A stretch of DNA of 64,000 nt from CAMFLJ01 sp965279255. Its GTDB lineage: Bacteria; Actinomycetota; Acidimicrobiia; Acidimicrobiales; Acidimicrobilacustridaceae. Made by a program: the position numbers and the translations under genes. Shown piece by piece: positions 56,864 through 64,000 of the stretch. Location: NCBI GenBank assembly GCA_965279255.1, contig OZ257146.1, forward strand, positions 4,030,001 to 4,094,000, read 5' to 3'. How positions within the stretch are numbered: the first letter of the stretch is position 1; every line of letters starts with the position of its first letter. The notes under the pieces were generated by a model. It had not been told where the DNA came from, ran no database searches, and saw only the letters and a program-made list of their open reading frames with translations.

Positions 56864-57310
56864 ATGTCGAGCGTCGAGATCGTCGAGGCCACCGAGGTCA
56901 CCCCCGAGCTGGTGGCCGCGTTCGAGCGCCTCATCCCGCAGCTGTCGAAGTCCAACCCGCCGCCCACCGCCGAGGAGCTCGCCGCCATCGTCGACTCTCC
57001 CGCCAGCATCCTGCTGATCGCGGTCGACCCCGACGCCGGTGGCGCCATCCTCGGCAGCCTCACCCTCGCCTGGTTCCGCATCCCCACCGGTGTGCGGGCG
57101 TGGATCGAGGACGTCGTCGTCGACGGCGAGGCGCGCGGCCGCGGGGTGGGCGAGGCGCTCAACCTCCATGCCATCGAGCGGGCCCGGGCGCTCGACGCCA
57201 AGACCGTCGACCTCACCTCCCGACCGTCCCGCGAGGCCGCCAACCGCCTGTACCAGCGCATCGGCTTCCAGCCCCGCGAGACCAACGTCTACCGCTTCGA
57301 CATCACCTGA
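56864..57310 (+). CDS. GNAT-family N-acetyltransferase
   Basis: 148 residues from ATG 56864. The acetyl-CoA pyrophosphate-binding motif A is IEDVVVDGEARGRGVGEALNLHAIERA (R/QxxGxG/A as RGRGVG), followed by the motif B region LYQRIGFQPRETNVYRFDI. Substrate (small molecule or protein) unknown. Ends 14 bases before the convergent surface-protein gene. Confidence 0.9.
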   Translation: MSSVEIVEATEVTPELVAAFERLIPQLSKSNPPPTAEELAAIVDSPASILLIAVDPDAGGAILGSLTLAWFRIPTGVRAWIEDVVVDGEARGRGVGEALNLHAIERARALDAKTVDLTSRPSREAANRLYQRIGFQPRETNVYRFDIT

Positions 57311-57323
57311 GGGTCGGCAGCGC

Positions 57324-58496
57324 TCAGCCGGTGATGCGGCTGCGGCTCGCCAGGGCGAGGCCGAGGCCGACGACGATCATGGCGGCACCGACGAGGATGA
57401 CGCCGCGGGTGTCCGAGCCCGTGTAGGGCAGCGCTCCGGTCGGGCTCACCGCGGCGGCCGCGTCCTCGTCGGAGCCGAGCACCGCGGGGGCCGCGGTGGT
57501 GGTCGACCCCGTCGGCACCGGCGTGGTCACGGTGGTCGTGGGGGCTGCGGTGGTCGAGGTGGTGGGGGCCGTCGTCGTCGACGTGGTCGATGTCGAGGTC
57601 GTCGAGGTGGAGGTGGTCGACGTCGAGGTGGTGGAGGTGCTCGACGTGGTCGTTGTGCCGGTGGGCCCGGTCAGCAGGCTGGCCACCCGCGACGAGTTGT
57701 CGGTGGTGAAGGGGTCGGTCGGGAGGGTGGCGCCGAAGAAGGCCAGGTCGACCAGGTCGTACCCGGTGTTGGGCCCGGGGGGTGCGACCTTGTGGACCAC
57801 GAAGGTCACGCTGGCTCCCGAGGCCAGGCCACCCGCCGGCACGAAGCAGACCATGAACGAGGACGCCGGGGAGCAGGACCATCCCGGAGGACCGTCGAGC
57901 GACACGGCCAGGGCACCGGCCACCGACACCTGCCACTGGCCGGAGGTGAACGCCGAGGGCCCGTGGTTCGTGAGGGTGAAGGTCGAGTCGAAGAGCTCGT
58001 CGAGGGCGGCGGACGCCGGGGCGCTGCCGGTGAGCTCGGCGTCGGCCCAGGTCGACGGGCCGTGGATCTGGACCGTGGTCGCCGACGAGGTGGTGGTGCC
58101 GTCGGTGGCCGTGTAGCTGAACGAGTCGTTGATCGCCGAGACCCCCCAGTTCGGCCCTGGCGTGTAGGTGAACGAGCCGTCGGGGCTGAGCGCCACCGTG
58201 CCGAACTGGGCCTGGTTGGCGAGGGCCGCGCTGAGGGCGGCATCGCCCCCGCTGTCGTTGCCGAGCACCCCGGGAGCGCCGACCGAGAAGAGGCCGTTGG
58301 TGGGGGCGTAGTACTGATCGAACACGGTGGCGATCGGGGCGCCGGCGGCGCCGGCCAGCCCGGTGCCCAGCACGACGAGGCCCATCACCGAGAGCACGGC
58401 CGCGCCCACCCGGAGCCTGCGGCGGAGGGGCCGTTGTCGCCCGCGCCGGGGCTCGCTGCTCGGGTCGTGATCGAGGTCGCGCTCGTCGTCACTCAC
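57324..58496 (-). CDS. LPXTG-anchored surface protein with Ig/cadherin-like and Ser/Thr-rich stalk regions
   Basis: 390 residues. GTG 58496 is chosen for the GGAGG eight bases upstream. Arg-rich N terminus, signal helix (VGAAVLSVMGLVVLGTGLAGAA), a VCBS/cadherin-like repeat (GVLGNDSGGDAALSAAL...GSFTYTPGPNWGVSAINDSFSYTATDG), a second beta domain with one Cys pair, a ~70-residue Thr/Ser stalk, and a sorting signal LPYTG plus hydrophobic helix and basic tail (ASRSRITG). Exported and linked to peptidoglycan by a sortase, not encoded here. Confidence 0.88.
   Translation of the reverse strand: MSDDERDLDHDPSSEPRRGRQRPLRRRLRVGAAVLSVMGLVVLGTGLAGAAGAPIATVFDQYYAPTNGLFSVGAPGVLGNDSGGDAALSAALANQAQFGTVALSPDGSFTYTPGPNWGVSAINDSFSYTATDGTTTSSATTVQIHGPSTWADAELTGSAPASAALDELFDSTFTLTNHGPSAFTSGQWQVSVAGALAVSLDGPPGWSCSPASSFMVCFVPAGGLASGASVTFVVHKVAPPGPNTGYDLVDLAFFGATLPTDPFTTDNSSRVASLLTGPTGTTTTSSTSTTSTSTTSTSTTSTSTTSTTTAPTTSTTAAPTTTVTTPVPTGSTTTAAPAVLGSDEDAAAAVSPTGALPYTGSDTRGVILVGAAMIVVGLGLALASRSRITG
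57541..57660 (-). repeat. Low-complexity coding repeat (Thr/Ser stalk)
   Basis: Tandem short units of GTCGAGGTGG/GACGTCGAGG type encode repeated TSTTSTS residues of the surface-protein stalk. Units are imperfect and in frame, so copy number could vary without a frameshift. Confidence 0.7.
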
Positions 58497-58514
58497 AGGT
58501 CGCCTCCACACTTG

Positions 58515-58527
58515 GTTGGAGTCCAAC
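58515..58527. promoter_or_regulatory. Small perfect palindrome upstream of surface-protein gene
   Basis: GTTGGA-G-TCCAAC has perfect 6-bp arms and lies 19-31 bases before the GTG of the LPXTG gene, beside an unusually AT-rich stretch with GCATATGC (58533-58540). It may be an operator; nothing else is recognisable in 58497-58655. Confidence 0.35.
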
Positions 58528-58655
58528 TACATGCATATGCGGGAGCGGTCGTCAAGCACGTCCTCCGCTCACCGGGGCCGAGCGCGGCGAAGCGGGCCCC
58601 GTCGTGGGGGCCGAGCCGGTGCCGACGGGATGTCAGGTGCCGGGGTCGTCCCGGG

Positions 58656-59960
58656 TCACTCCACCCGCACCGCGTCGCGGCCGGCGGCCTTGGCCGCGTA
58701 CATCGCCCGATCGGCCCGGTGGATCCAGCTCGGGAAGTCGTCGTCGGGCCGCAGCTCGGTGGCGCCGATGCTGACCGTCAACGTGCCGACCGCCTCGAAC
58801 GGGGTGTCGGCGACGAGGGCCCGCAGCTTCTCGGCGAGGGCGGCGGCGTCGTCGACGGTGCAGTGCCGGGTCAGGACCACGAACTCCTCGCCGCCCCATC
58901 GGGCGAGGGTGTCCGAGGACCGCAGGTTCGCGGTGAGGCGGCCGACGAGCTCGACCAGCACGCCGTCGCCGACCGGGTGGCCGTGGGTGTCGTTGACCGA
59001 CTTGAAGTGGTCGAGGTCGAGCATCAGCAGCGACATCGGCGTGGCGTAGCGGCGGGCCTCGGCCACGTCGGCGGTGAACACGGTCTCGCCCTGGCGTCGG
59101 TTGAGCACCCCGGTCAGCGGATCGGTGACGGCGAGGCGCTGGAGCTCGACCTCCAGGGCCCGACGCTCGCTGATGTCGCGGGTGACCCCGAGGATCTGCA
59201 CGACCCGTCCCTCGGTGTCGACCTGGGGGATGACCTGCAGCTCCCCGAGCATGATCGAGCCGTCCTTGCGGTAGTACTCCCGCTCGCCGTGGTAGGTCGG
59301 CGGCACCTCGCCGGCCGCCATCGCCGTGGACAGCTCGGTGAAGTACCGGCCGACCTTGGCAGCTGAGTCCGGCGTGTGGATCTGGTCGAGCGTCTGGGCC
59401 GCCGCCTCCTCCGGGGTGATGCCCCGGACCCGCTCGACCGACGGGCTGACATAGGTGATCGAACCGTCGACCGCCATCGTCCAGATGACGTCCCAGGCGT
59501 TCTCGGCGAGCAGCCGGTAGCGCTCCTCGGACTCGGCGACCCGGGCCGCCGCCTCGTGGCGCTCGGTCACGTCGCGGAGCGTCACCACGATCCCCTCGCC
59601 CATCTTCACGCAGCGGATGTCGTAGAAGCGCTCCTCGTCGGCGACCTCGTTGAGGAACGGGGTGTCGTCGATCACCAGGGCCACGCCCGTCTCGACCACG
59701 TCGATGCACCGGGCCAACAGGCCCGACTCGGCCACGCCGGGGAACCGCAGTCGGACGGTCGCTCCGAGGAGCTGCTCGCGTGGGGAGCGGAGGTACTCGC
59801 ATGCCGCGTCGTTCACGTCGTCGAACCGGAAGTCGACGATCGGTCCGGCCTCGTCGCGGATCGCGCTCAGCACCAGGTGCGGATCGAGCAGGGAGTCGAG
59901 CGTGGCTCGCAGGCGCGCGTGGTCGTCGTGGAGTTCCGTCGATGCGCCCGGATGGTCCAT
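58656..59960 (-). CDS. Diguanylate cyclase with PAS/PAC sensor domains
   Basis: 434 residues, cytoplasmic. First PAS-like domain (about 15-135), canonical PAS with PAC (about 143-268; VIWTMAVDGSITYVSPSVERVRGITPEEA ... GVTRDISERRALE), then GGDEF (about 275-432). Signature GGEEF at 356-360, I-site RSSD at 347-350, metal segment LDLDHFKSVNDTHGH. Predicted c-di-GMP synthase with product inhibition. AGGGGAG lies upstream of ATG 59960. Divergent from the sugar transporter operon. Confidence 0.94.
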   Translation of the reverse strand: MDHPGASTELHDDHARLRATLDSLLDPHLVLSAIRDEAGPIVDFRFDDVNDAACEYLRSPREQLLGATVRLRFPGVAESGLLARCIDVVETGVALVIDDTPFLNEVADEERFYDIRCVKMGEGIVVTLRDVTERHEAAARVAESEERYRLLAENAWDVIWTMAVDGSITYVSPSVERVRGITPEEAAAQTLDQIHTPDSAAKVGRYFTELSTAMAAGEVPPTYHGEREYYRKDGSIMLGELQVIPQVDTEGRVVQILGVTRDISERRALEVELQRLAVTDPLTGVLNRRQGETVFTADVAEARRYATPMSLLMLDLDHFKSVNDTHGHPVGDGVLVELVGRLTANLRSSDTLARWGGEEFVVLTRHCTVDDAAALAEKLRALVADTPFEAVGTLTVSIGATELRPDDDFPSWIHRADRAMYAAKAAGRDAVRVE

Positions 59961-60034
59961 CGGTGCTCCCCTGACCTGCCGTCCCCGGAAGTATTGACGC
60001 TACGAGGTGGAGGCACCACTCGGCGTGGAGACCC

Positions 60035-60146
60035 ACACCGTCGCCGCGGCATCTCGAGCACGTGGTGGTTCTACCGAGATGGAAAGCCGGGTAAGAGTCC
60101 GCCGCCGGCAGTGAAGACGGCGTTGAGGGCGGTCGCAGCCGCCCTC
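60035..60146 (+). ncRNA. Candidate structured leader RNA (possible riboswitch) of the sugar ABC transporter operon
   Basis: A closing stem (60035-60042 with 60116-60123, seven of eight pairs) encloses two hairpins, 60050-60056/60075-60081 (CATCTCG/CGAGATG) and 60086-60090/60105-60109 (GCCGG/CCGGC), making a three-way junction. A third hairpin (60125-60132/60139-60146, GAGGGCGG/CCGCCCTC) ends just before the G-run at 60148-60153 that serves as Shine-Dalgarno sequence for GTG 60160. TTGACG at 59994 could be a -35. Architecture suggests cis-regulation; no known class is assigned. Confidence 0.4.
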
Positions 60147-60159
60147 CGGGGGGTGACGC

Positions 60160-61470
60160 GTGGTTGCGGATTCGAGCTGGAGACGGCGACTGTGGCTGGT
60201 GGTCGTGGCGCTGGTGCTGGCACCGGCCGCGCTGTCCGGCTGCGGTGGTGACAGCGGCGGCACGCCGACGCTCACCTGGTACATCAACCCCGACGACGGG
60301 GGTCAGGCCACGTTGGCCAAGGAGTGCGGCGACGCGTCGAACGGGGCCTACCGCATCACCACCCAGGTCCTGCCGAACGACGCCACCGCCCAGCGCGAGC
60401 AGCTCGTGCGCCGCCTCGCGGCCGGCGACAGCTCGATCGACCTCATGAGCCTCGACCCCGTGTTCGTCGCCGAGTTCGCCAACGCCGGCTACCTCGAGCC
60501 GATCACCGACCCGGCGGACGTCGAGCAGCTCACCGCCGACGTGCTCGCTGGTCCGCTCGAGACGGCGTCGTGGGACGGCCAGCTCGTCACCGCTCCCTTC
60601 TGGGCCAACACCCAGCTGCTCTGGTACAAGCGCTCGGTCGCCGAGGCCGCCGGTGTCGACCCCACCAGCACGGCGCTGACCTGGGACCAGATCATCGACA
60701 TCGCCGAGGCCCAGCAGAAGCTGGTCGGGGCGACCGGCAACCGCTACGAGGGCTACACGGTCTGGATCAACGCCCTGATCTCCTCGGCCGGCGGTCAGAT
60801 CATCGAGGACCCGGAAGCCGGTTCGAAGGCGGTGCCCAGCATGGCCTCGCCCGCCGGCGACCGCGCCGCCGACATCGTCGGGCGCCTGGCCCGCTCGTCG
60901 GCGGCGCCGCCCGACCTCAGCACCGCCACCGAGGAGGAGGTCCGCTCGACCTTCCAGTCCGACCGCGGGGGCTTCATGGTGAACTGGCCCTACGTCTACC
61001 AGGCCGCACGATCGGCGGTGACCGCCGGATCGCTCAGCCAGGCCACCTTCGACGACATCGGGTGGGCCCGCTACCCCGAGACCGACGCCGGTGAGCAGAG
61101 CGCCCCGCCGCTCGGCGGGATCGACCTGGGCATCGGCCACTTCTCGAAGCACAAGGCCGAAGCCCTCGACGCGGTGAAGTGCATCACCTCGGTCGAGAAC
61201 AACGCCCAGTACATGGTGGAGGCCGGCAACCCGGCCGCCCGCAGCGCCGCCTACGACGACCCGGCCGTGCGCGAGGCCTTCCCGATGGCCGACCTCATCC
61301 GGGAGTCGATCGACGGTGCTGCCCCCCGCCCGCTCACCCCGTACTACGGCGACGTGTCGAGCTCGATCCAGCGCACCTGGCACCCCGCCTCCGGGGTGCG
61401 GGCTCCCCAGACACCGGAGGAGACCGACTCCTACATGGCCGACGTCCTGAGCGGGAAGCGGCTCCTGTGA
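60160..61470 (+). CDS. Sugar ABC transporter substrate-binding lipoprotein
   Basis: 436 residues. Signal peptide with lipobox LSGC (Cys-28) and a family 1 extracellular solute-binding fold: LTWYINPDDGGQATLAKEC, LVRRLAAGDSSIDLMSLDPVFVAEFANAGYLEPI, and PFWANTQLLWYKRSVAEAAGVDP are typical of LpqY/MalE-like proteins. Captures a carbohydrate outside the membrane for the permeases that follow. Resemblance in order to LpqY-SugABC makes a trehalose-like sugar possible, but the ligand cannot be read from sequence. GTG 60160 follows a G-run. Confidence 0.9.
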   Translation: MVADSSWRRRLWLVVVALVLAPAALSGCGGDSGGTPTLTWYINPDDGGQATLAKECGDASNGAYRITTQVLPNDATAQREQLVRRLAAGDSSIDLMSLDPVFVAEFANAGYLEPITDPADVEQLTADVLAGPLETASWDGQLVTAPFWANTQLLWYKRSVAEAAGVDPTSTALTWDQIIDIAEAQQKLVGATGNRYEGYTVWINALISSAGGQIIEDPEAGSKAVPSMASPAGDRAADIVGRLARSSAAPPDLSTATEEEVRSTFQSDRGGFMVNWPYVYQAARSAVTAGSLSQATFDDIGWARYPETDAGEQSAPPLGGIDLGIGHFSKHKAEALDAVKCITSVENNAQYMVEAGNPAARSAAYDDPAVREAFPMADLIRESIDGAAPRPLTPYYGDVSSSIQRTWHPASGVRAPQTPEETDSYMADVLSGKRLL

Positions 61471-61510
61471 GCCGGCGTCCGCAGCGAGCCCCGAGAGGAG
61501 CGTGCCGACG

Positions 61511-62464
61511 ATGACCGCTATCGAGACACCGGCCGCCAGTCCGGCCGCCGAGGCGACGGGTCCCGGGAAGAAGAAGGCGAAGGTCTCCGACCGCCTCCGG
61601 CACGAGCGCAGCCTGGGGTGGCGCCTGTCGGCGCCCGCCTTCATCGTCATGATCCTGGTGACGGCGTACCCCCTCGGGTACGCCCTGGTGCTGTCGCTCT
61701 ACAAGTACCGGCTGACCGACCCCGACGGGAAGGAGTTCGTCGGGCTGCAGAACTACGCGACCGTGCTGACCGACCCGATCTGGTGGTCGTCGATGGCCAC
61801 CACCGCCATCATCACGGTGGCGAGCGTCGCCGTCGAGCTGGTGCTCGGCTTCGGCTTCGCCTGGGTGATGTACCGGATCGTGCGGGGCCGCTCGTTCGTG
61901 CGCACCGCCATCCTCGTGCCCTACGGCATCGTCACCGTCGTCTCCGCCTTCGTCTGGCGCTACGCCTTCCAGCTCGACTCGGGCTTCGTGAACCAGTGGT
62001 TCGGCCTCACCGACTACAACTGGTTCGGCGACCGCTGGACCTCGCTCTTCGTGATCACCCTCTCGGAGATCTGGAAGACCACCCCGTTCATCTCGCTGCT
62101 CCTGCTCGCCGGCCTGGTGCAGGTGCCCGAGGACATGCTCGAGGCGGCCAAGGTCGACGGGGCCACCGCCTGGCAGCGGCTCTGGAAGGTCGTCCTGCCC
62201 AACATGAAGGCGGCGATCATGGTCGCCGTGCTGTTCCGCACACTCGACGCGTGGCGGATCTTCGACAACCCGTTCATCATGACGGCCGGCGCCAACGACA
62301 CCGAGACGCTGTCGATCCTCGCCTACCGCCAGAACGTGACGCTGGTGAACCTCGGCGCCGGTTCCTCGATCTCGGTCCTGTTGTTCTTCACGGTCGTGGT
62401 CATCGCCTTCGTGTTCATCAAGGGCTTCAAGACCGACCTGTCCCAGGTCAGGGGGGATGACTGA
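61511..62464 (+). CDS. Carbohydrate ABC transporter permease (MalF/SugA type)
   Basis: 317 residues, six TM helices after a ~40-residue Lys/Ala-rich cytoplasmic N terminus. The EAA loop that contacts the ATPase is EAAKVDGATAWQRLWKVVLP. ATG 61511 has GAGAGGAG ten bases upstream; GTG 61502 is too close to it. The stop overlaps the next ATG by one base. Partner of the SBP and the MalG-type permease. Confidence 0.94.
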   Translation: MTAIETPAASPAAEATGPGKKKAKVSDRLRHERSLGWRLSAPAFIVMILVTAYPLGYALVLSLYKYRLTDPDGKEFVGLQNYATVLTDPIWWSSMATTAIITVASVAVELVLGFGFAWVMYRIVRGRSFVRTAILVPYGIVTVVSAFVWRYAFQLDSGFVNQWFGLTDYNWFGDRWTSLFVITLSEIWKTTPFISLLLLAGLVQVPEDMLEAAKVDGATAWQRLWKVVLPNMKAAIMVAVLFRTLDAWRIFDNPFIMTAGANDTETLSILAYRQNVTLVNLGAGSSISVLLFFTVVVIAFVFIKGFKTDLSQVRGDD

Positions 62465-63294
62465 TGGACGGCCGCAAGACGAGCAACTGGTGGACCCTCT
62501 GGGGCGTGCTGATCCTGGCGTGGGCCGCGTTCCCGCTGCTGTGGATGGTGTCGCTCGCGTTCAAGAGCCCTGACACGTTCCGCACCAGCAGCGGGTTCTT
62601 CCCGAAGGACTGGACCTGGGACAACTTCTCCACGGTCTTCCAGGACGAGCTGTTCACCTCGGCCCTGCGCAACTCGGCGGGCATCGCCGTCATCGCCACC
62701 GTGCTGTCGGTGATCGTCGCCATGTTCGCGGCGTACGCCATCGCCCGGCTCGACTTCCGGGGCAAGAAGCTGCTGCTGTCGATGGCGCTCGGCATCGCCA
62801 TGTTCCCGCAGGCCGCCCTCGTCGGCCCGCTGTTCAACATGTGGCGCAGCCTCGGCATCTACGACACCTGGATCGGGCTCATCATCCCGTACCTGACCTT
62901 CGCCCTCCCGCTCTCGATCTGGACCATGTCGGCCTTCTTCCGGCAGATCCCGTGGGAGATGGAGCAGGCCGCCCAGGTCGACGGCGCCACCGCGTGGCAG
63001 GCGTTCCGGAAGGTGATCGTGCCCCTCGCCGCACCCGGCGTGTTCACCACCGCCATCCTCACGTTCTTCTTCTGCTGGAACGAGTTCCTGTTCGCGGCGT
63101 CGCTCACGTCCACCGACCGGGCCCGCACCGTGCCCGCCGCCCTCTCGTTCTTCACCGGCGCCTCGCAGTTCGAGTCGCCCGTCACCGCGATCATGGCGGC
63201 CTCGGTCGTCGTGACCGTCCCGGTCGTCATCCTCGTCCTCCTCTTCCAGCGCCGGATCGTCGCCGGCCTCACCGCCGGCGCCGTCAAGGGCTGA
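62464..63294 (+). CDS. Carbohydrate ABC transporter permease (MalG/SugB type)
   Basis: 276 residues, six TM helices; EAA loop EQAAQVDGATAWQAFRKVIVP. Starts at the A of the preceding TGA (TGATG). FKSPDTFRTSSGFFPKDWTWDNF is the usual periplasmic loop after TM1. Forms the membrane channel with the MalF-type subunit. Confidence 0.94.
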   Translation: MDGRKTSNWWTLWGVLILAWAAFPLLWMVSLAFKSPDTFRTSSGFFPKDWTWDNFSTVFQDELFTSALRNSAGIAVIATVLSVIVAMFAAYAIARLDFRGKKLLLSMALGIAMFPQAALVGPLFNMWRSLGIYDTWIGLIIPYLTFALPLSIWTMSAFFRQIPWEMEQAAQVDGATAWQAFRKVIVPLAAPGVFTTAILTFFFCWNEFLFAASLTSTDRARTVPAALSFFTGASQFESPVTAIMAASVVVTVPVVILVLLFQRRIVAGLTAGAVKG

Positions 63295-63313
63295 CCCAAG
63301 GAGCTCCACTCAC

Positions 63314-64000
63314 ATGGCTGAGATCACCCTGCGCAACATCGTGAAGACCTACGGGGACGGCTTCCCCGCGGTCAACGACGTGAGCCTCGACATCGCCGAC
63401 GGCGAGTTCATGATCCTCGTGGGCCCTTCGGGCTGCGGGAAGTCGACCCTGCTGCGGATGATCGTGGGGCTGGAGGACATCACCTCCGGCGACATGCTCA
63501 TCGGCGGCGACCGGGTGAACGACAAGGCGCCCCGCGACCGCAACCTGGCGATGGTGTTCCAGAACTACGCCCTGTACCCGCACCTCAGCGTGTACGAGAA
63601 CATCGCCTTCCCGCTGCGGCTGCGCAAGACGATGTCCGACGACGAGATCCGCACGAAGGTCGAGGCCGCGGCCGAGACCCTCGAGCTCACCGAGCACCTC
63701 GACCGCAAGCCGGGGAACCTCTCCGGCGGTCAACGCCAGCGGGTCGCCATGGGCCGCGCCATCGTGCGCGATGCCGACGCCTTCCTGTTCGACGAGCCCC
63801 TGTCGAACCTCGACGCCAAGCTGCGGGGCCAGATGCGCACCGAGATCCTCCGCATGCAGCGGCGCATGGGCATCACGACCGTCTACGTGACCCACGATCA
63901 GACCGAGGCCATGACCCTCGGCGACCGCGTGGCGCTGCTGCGACGGGGTGAGCTCCAGCAGGTCGCCTCGCCGCGCGACCTGTACGAGCAGCCGGTGAAC
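63314..64000 (+). CDS. ABC transporter ATP-binding protein, MalK/UgpC type (3' end cut by window)
   Basis: First 229 residues. Walker A GPSGCGKST, Q-loop QNYALYPHLSVYENIAFPLR, signature LSGGQRQR, Walker B AFLFDEPLSNLDAKLR and the switch His (VTHDQ) are all present; the C-terminal regulatory OB domain lies past the window end. AAGGAG at 63298-63303 is the ribosome-binding site for ATG 63314. Energises the preceding permeases; such ATPases are sometimes shared by several sugar transporters. Confidence 0.95.
   Translation, partial: MAEITLRNIVKTYGDGFPAVNDVSLDIADGEFMILVGPSGCGKSTLLRMIVGLEDITSGDMLIGGDRVNDKAPRDRNLAMVFQNYALYPHLSVYENIAFPLRLRKTMSDDEIRTKVEAAAETLELTEHLDRKPGNLSGGQRQRVAMGRAIVRDADAFLFDEPLSNLDAKLRGQMRTEILRMQRRMGITTVYVTHDQTEAMTLGDRVALLRRGELQQVASPRDLYEQPVN

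Noticed and set aside
57541..57660. CRISPR-like tandem repeats
   Set aside because: The repeats are short, contiguous, in frame and encode a Thr/Ser stalk; there are no unique spacers and no cas genes.
60050..60123. Cobalamin riboswitch
   Set aside because: Only a loose match to the central block; the conserved 3' box and the B12-related downstream genes are missing, so I report only an unassigned structured leader.

Overview
The window is very GC-rich actinobacterial chromosome with densely packed genes, many four-base (ATGA/GTGA) start-stop overlaps and frequent GTG starts. A CarD regulator ahead of ispD-ispF-rlmB, two F420-type luciferase-like oxidoreductases, glucosyl-3-phosphoglycerate synthase, an actinobacterial-type HemQ, a DUF3263/LytR_C pair like Mycobacterium Rv0430-Rv0431, and many exported proteins with Thr/Pro/Ser-rich linkers point to an actinobacterium outside the mycolate group, most likely of the class Acidimicrobiia (inference; no 16S gene is present). 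I see no insertion sequence, phage gene, plasmid gene or CRISPR array, and no gene-free stretch above 300 bases.

Layout. 1-2.4 kb: acyl-CoA/SDR metabolism and a CRP-family regulator. 2.6-5.9 kb: carD, ispD, ispF, rlmB and a lipoprotein. 6-11.4 kb: an F420-type oxidoreductase, then a TetR regulator and a heterodimeric ABC exporter. 11.5-21.4 kb: an orphan molybdenum hydroxylase large subunit, tRNA-Thr, a lipoprotein, an SDR, a serine hydrolase, a PhyH dioxygenase, a PatB-type aminotransferase, an acetamidase and an AMACR-type racemase. 21.5-27.4 kb: envelope pair DUF3263/LytR_C, trehalose synthesis (otsB, otsA), glycerate kinase and gpgS, a compatible-solute neighbourhood. 27.5-31.6 kb: a diguanylate cyclase, a CysO-like sulfur carrier, CIRCE-groEL and a nitrobindin. 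31.7-33.5 kb: a sigma factor flanked by two exported proteins that share one six-cysteine domain. 33.6-39.5 kb: a complete NAD-dependent formate dehydrogenase (fdhD-fdsG-fdsB-fdsA-fdsD). 39.6-50.9 kb: a membrane/PLC-like fusion, hemQ, larE, a CoA-transferase homologue, a tiny zinc-ribbon gene, a second diguanylate cyclase, a DUF427 cluster and a CoA-disulfide-reductase homologue. 51-55.2 kb: the nitrogen module amtB-glnK-glnD. 55.2-60 kb: Nudix, PAC2, GNAT, an LPXTG surface protein and a third diguanylate cyclase. 60-64 kb: a carbohydrate ABC transporter behind a structured leader, cut by the window end.

Two window-wide patterns stand out. At least 15 genes have a TANNNT hexamer 6-8 bases before the start codon and no Shine-Dalgarno sequence, as expected for leaderless transcripts. 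Long hairpins of two sequence families occur at junctions of convergent genes and look like dispersed bidirectional terminators. The most interesting candidate systems are the sigma factor with its pair of six-cysteine exported proteins (31.7-33.5 kb), the structured leader RNA at about 60.0-60.15 kb, and the seven-TM/PLC-like fusion at 39.6 kb.
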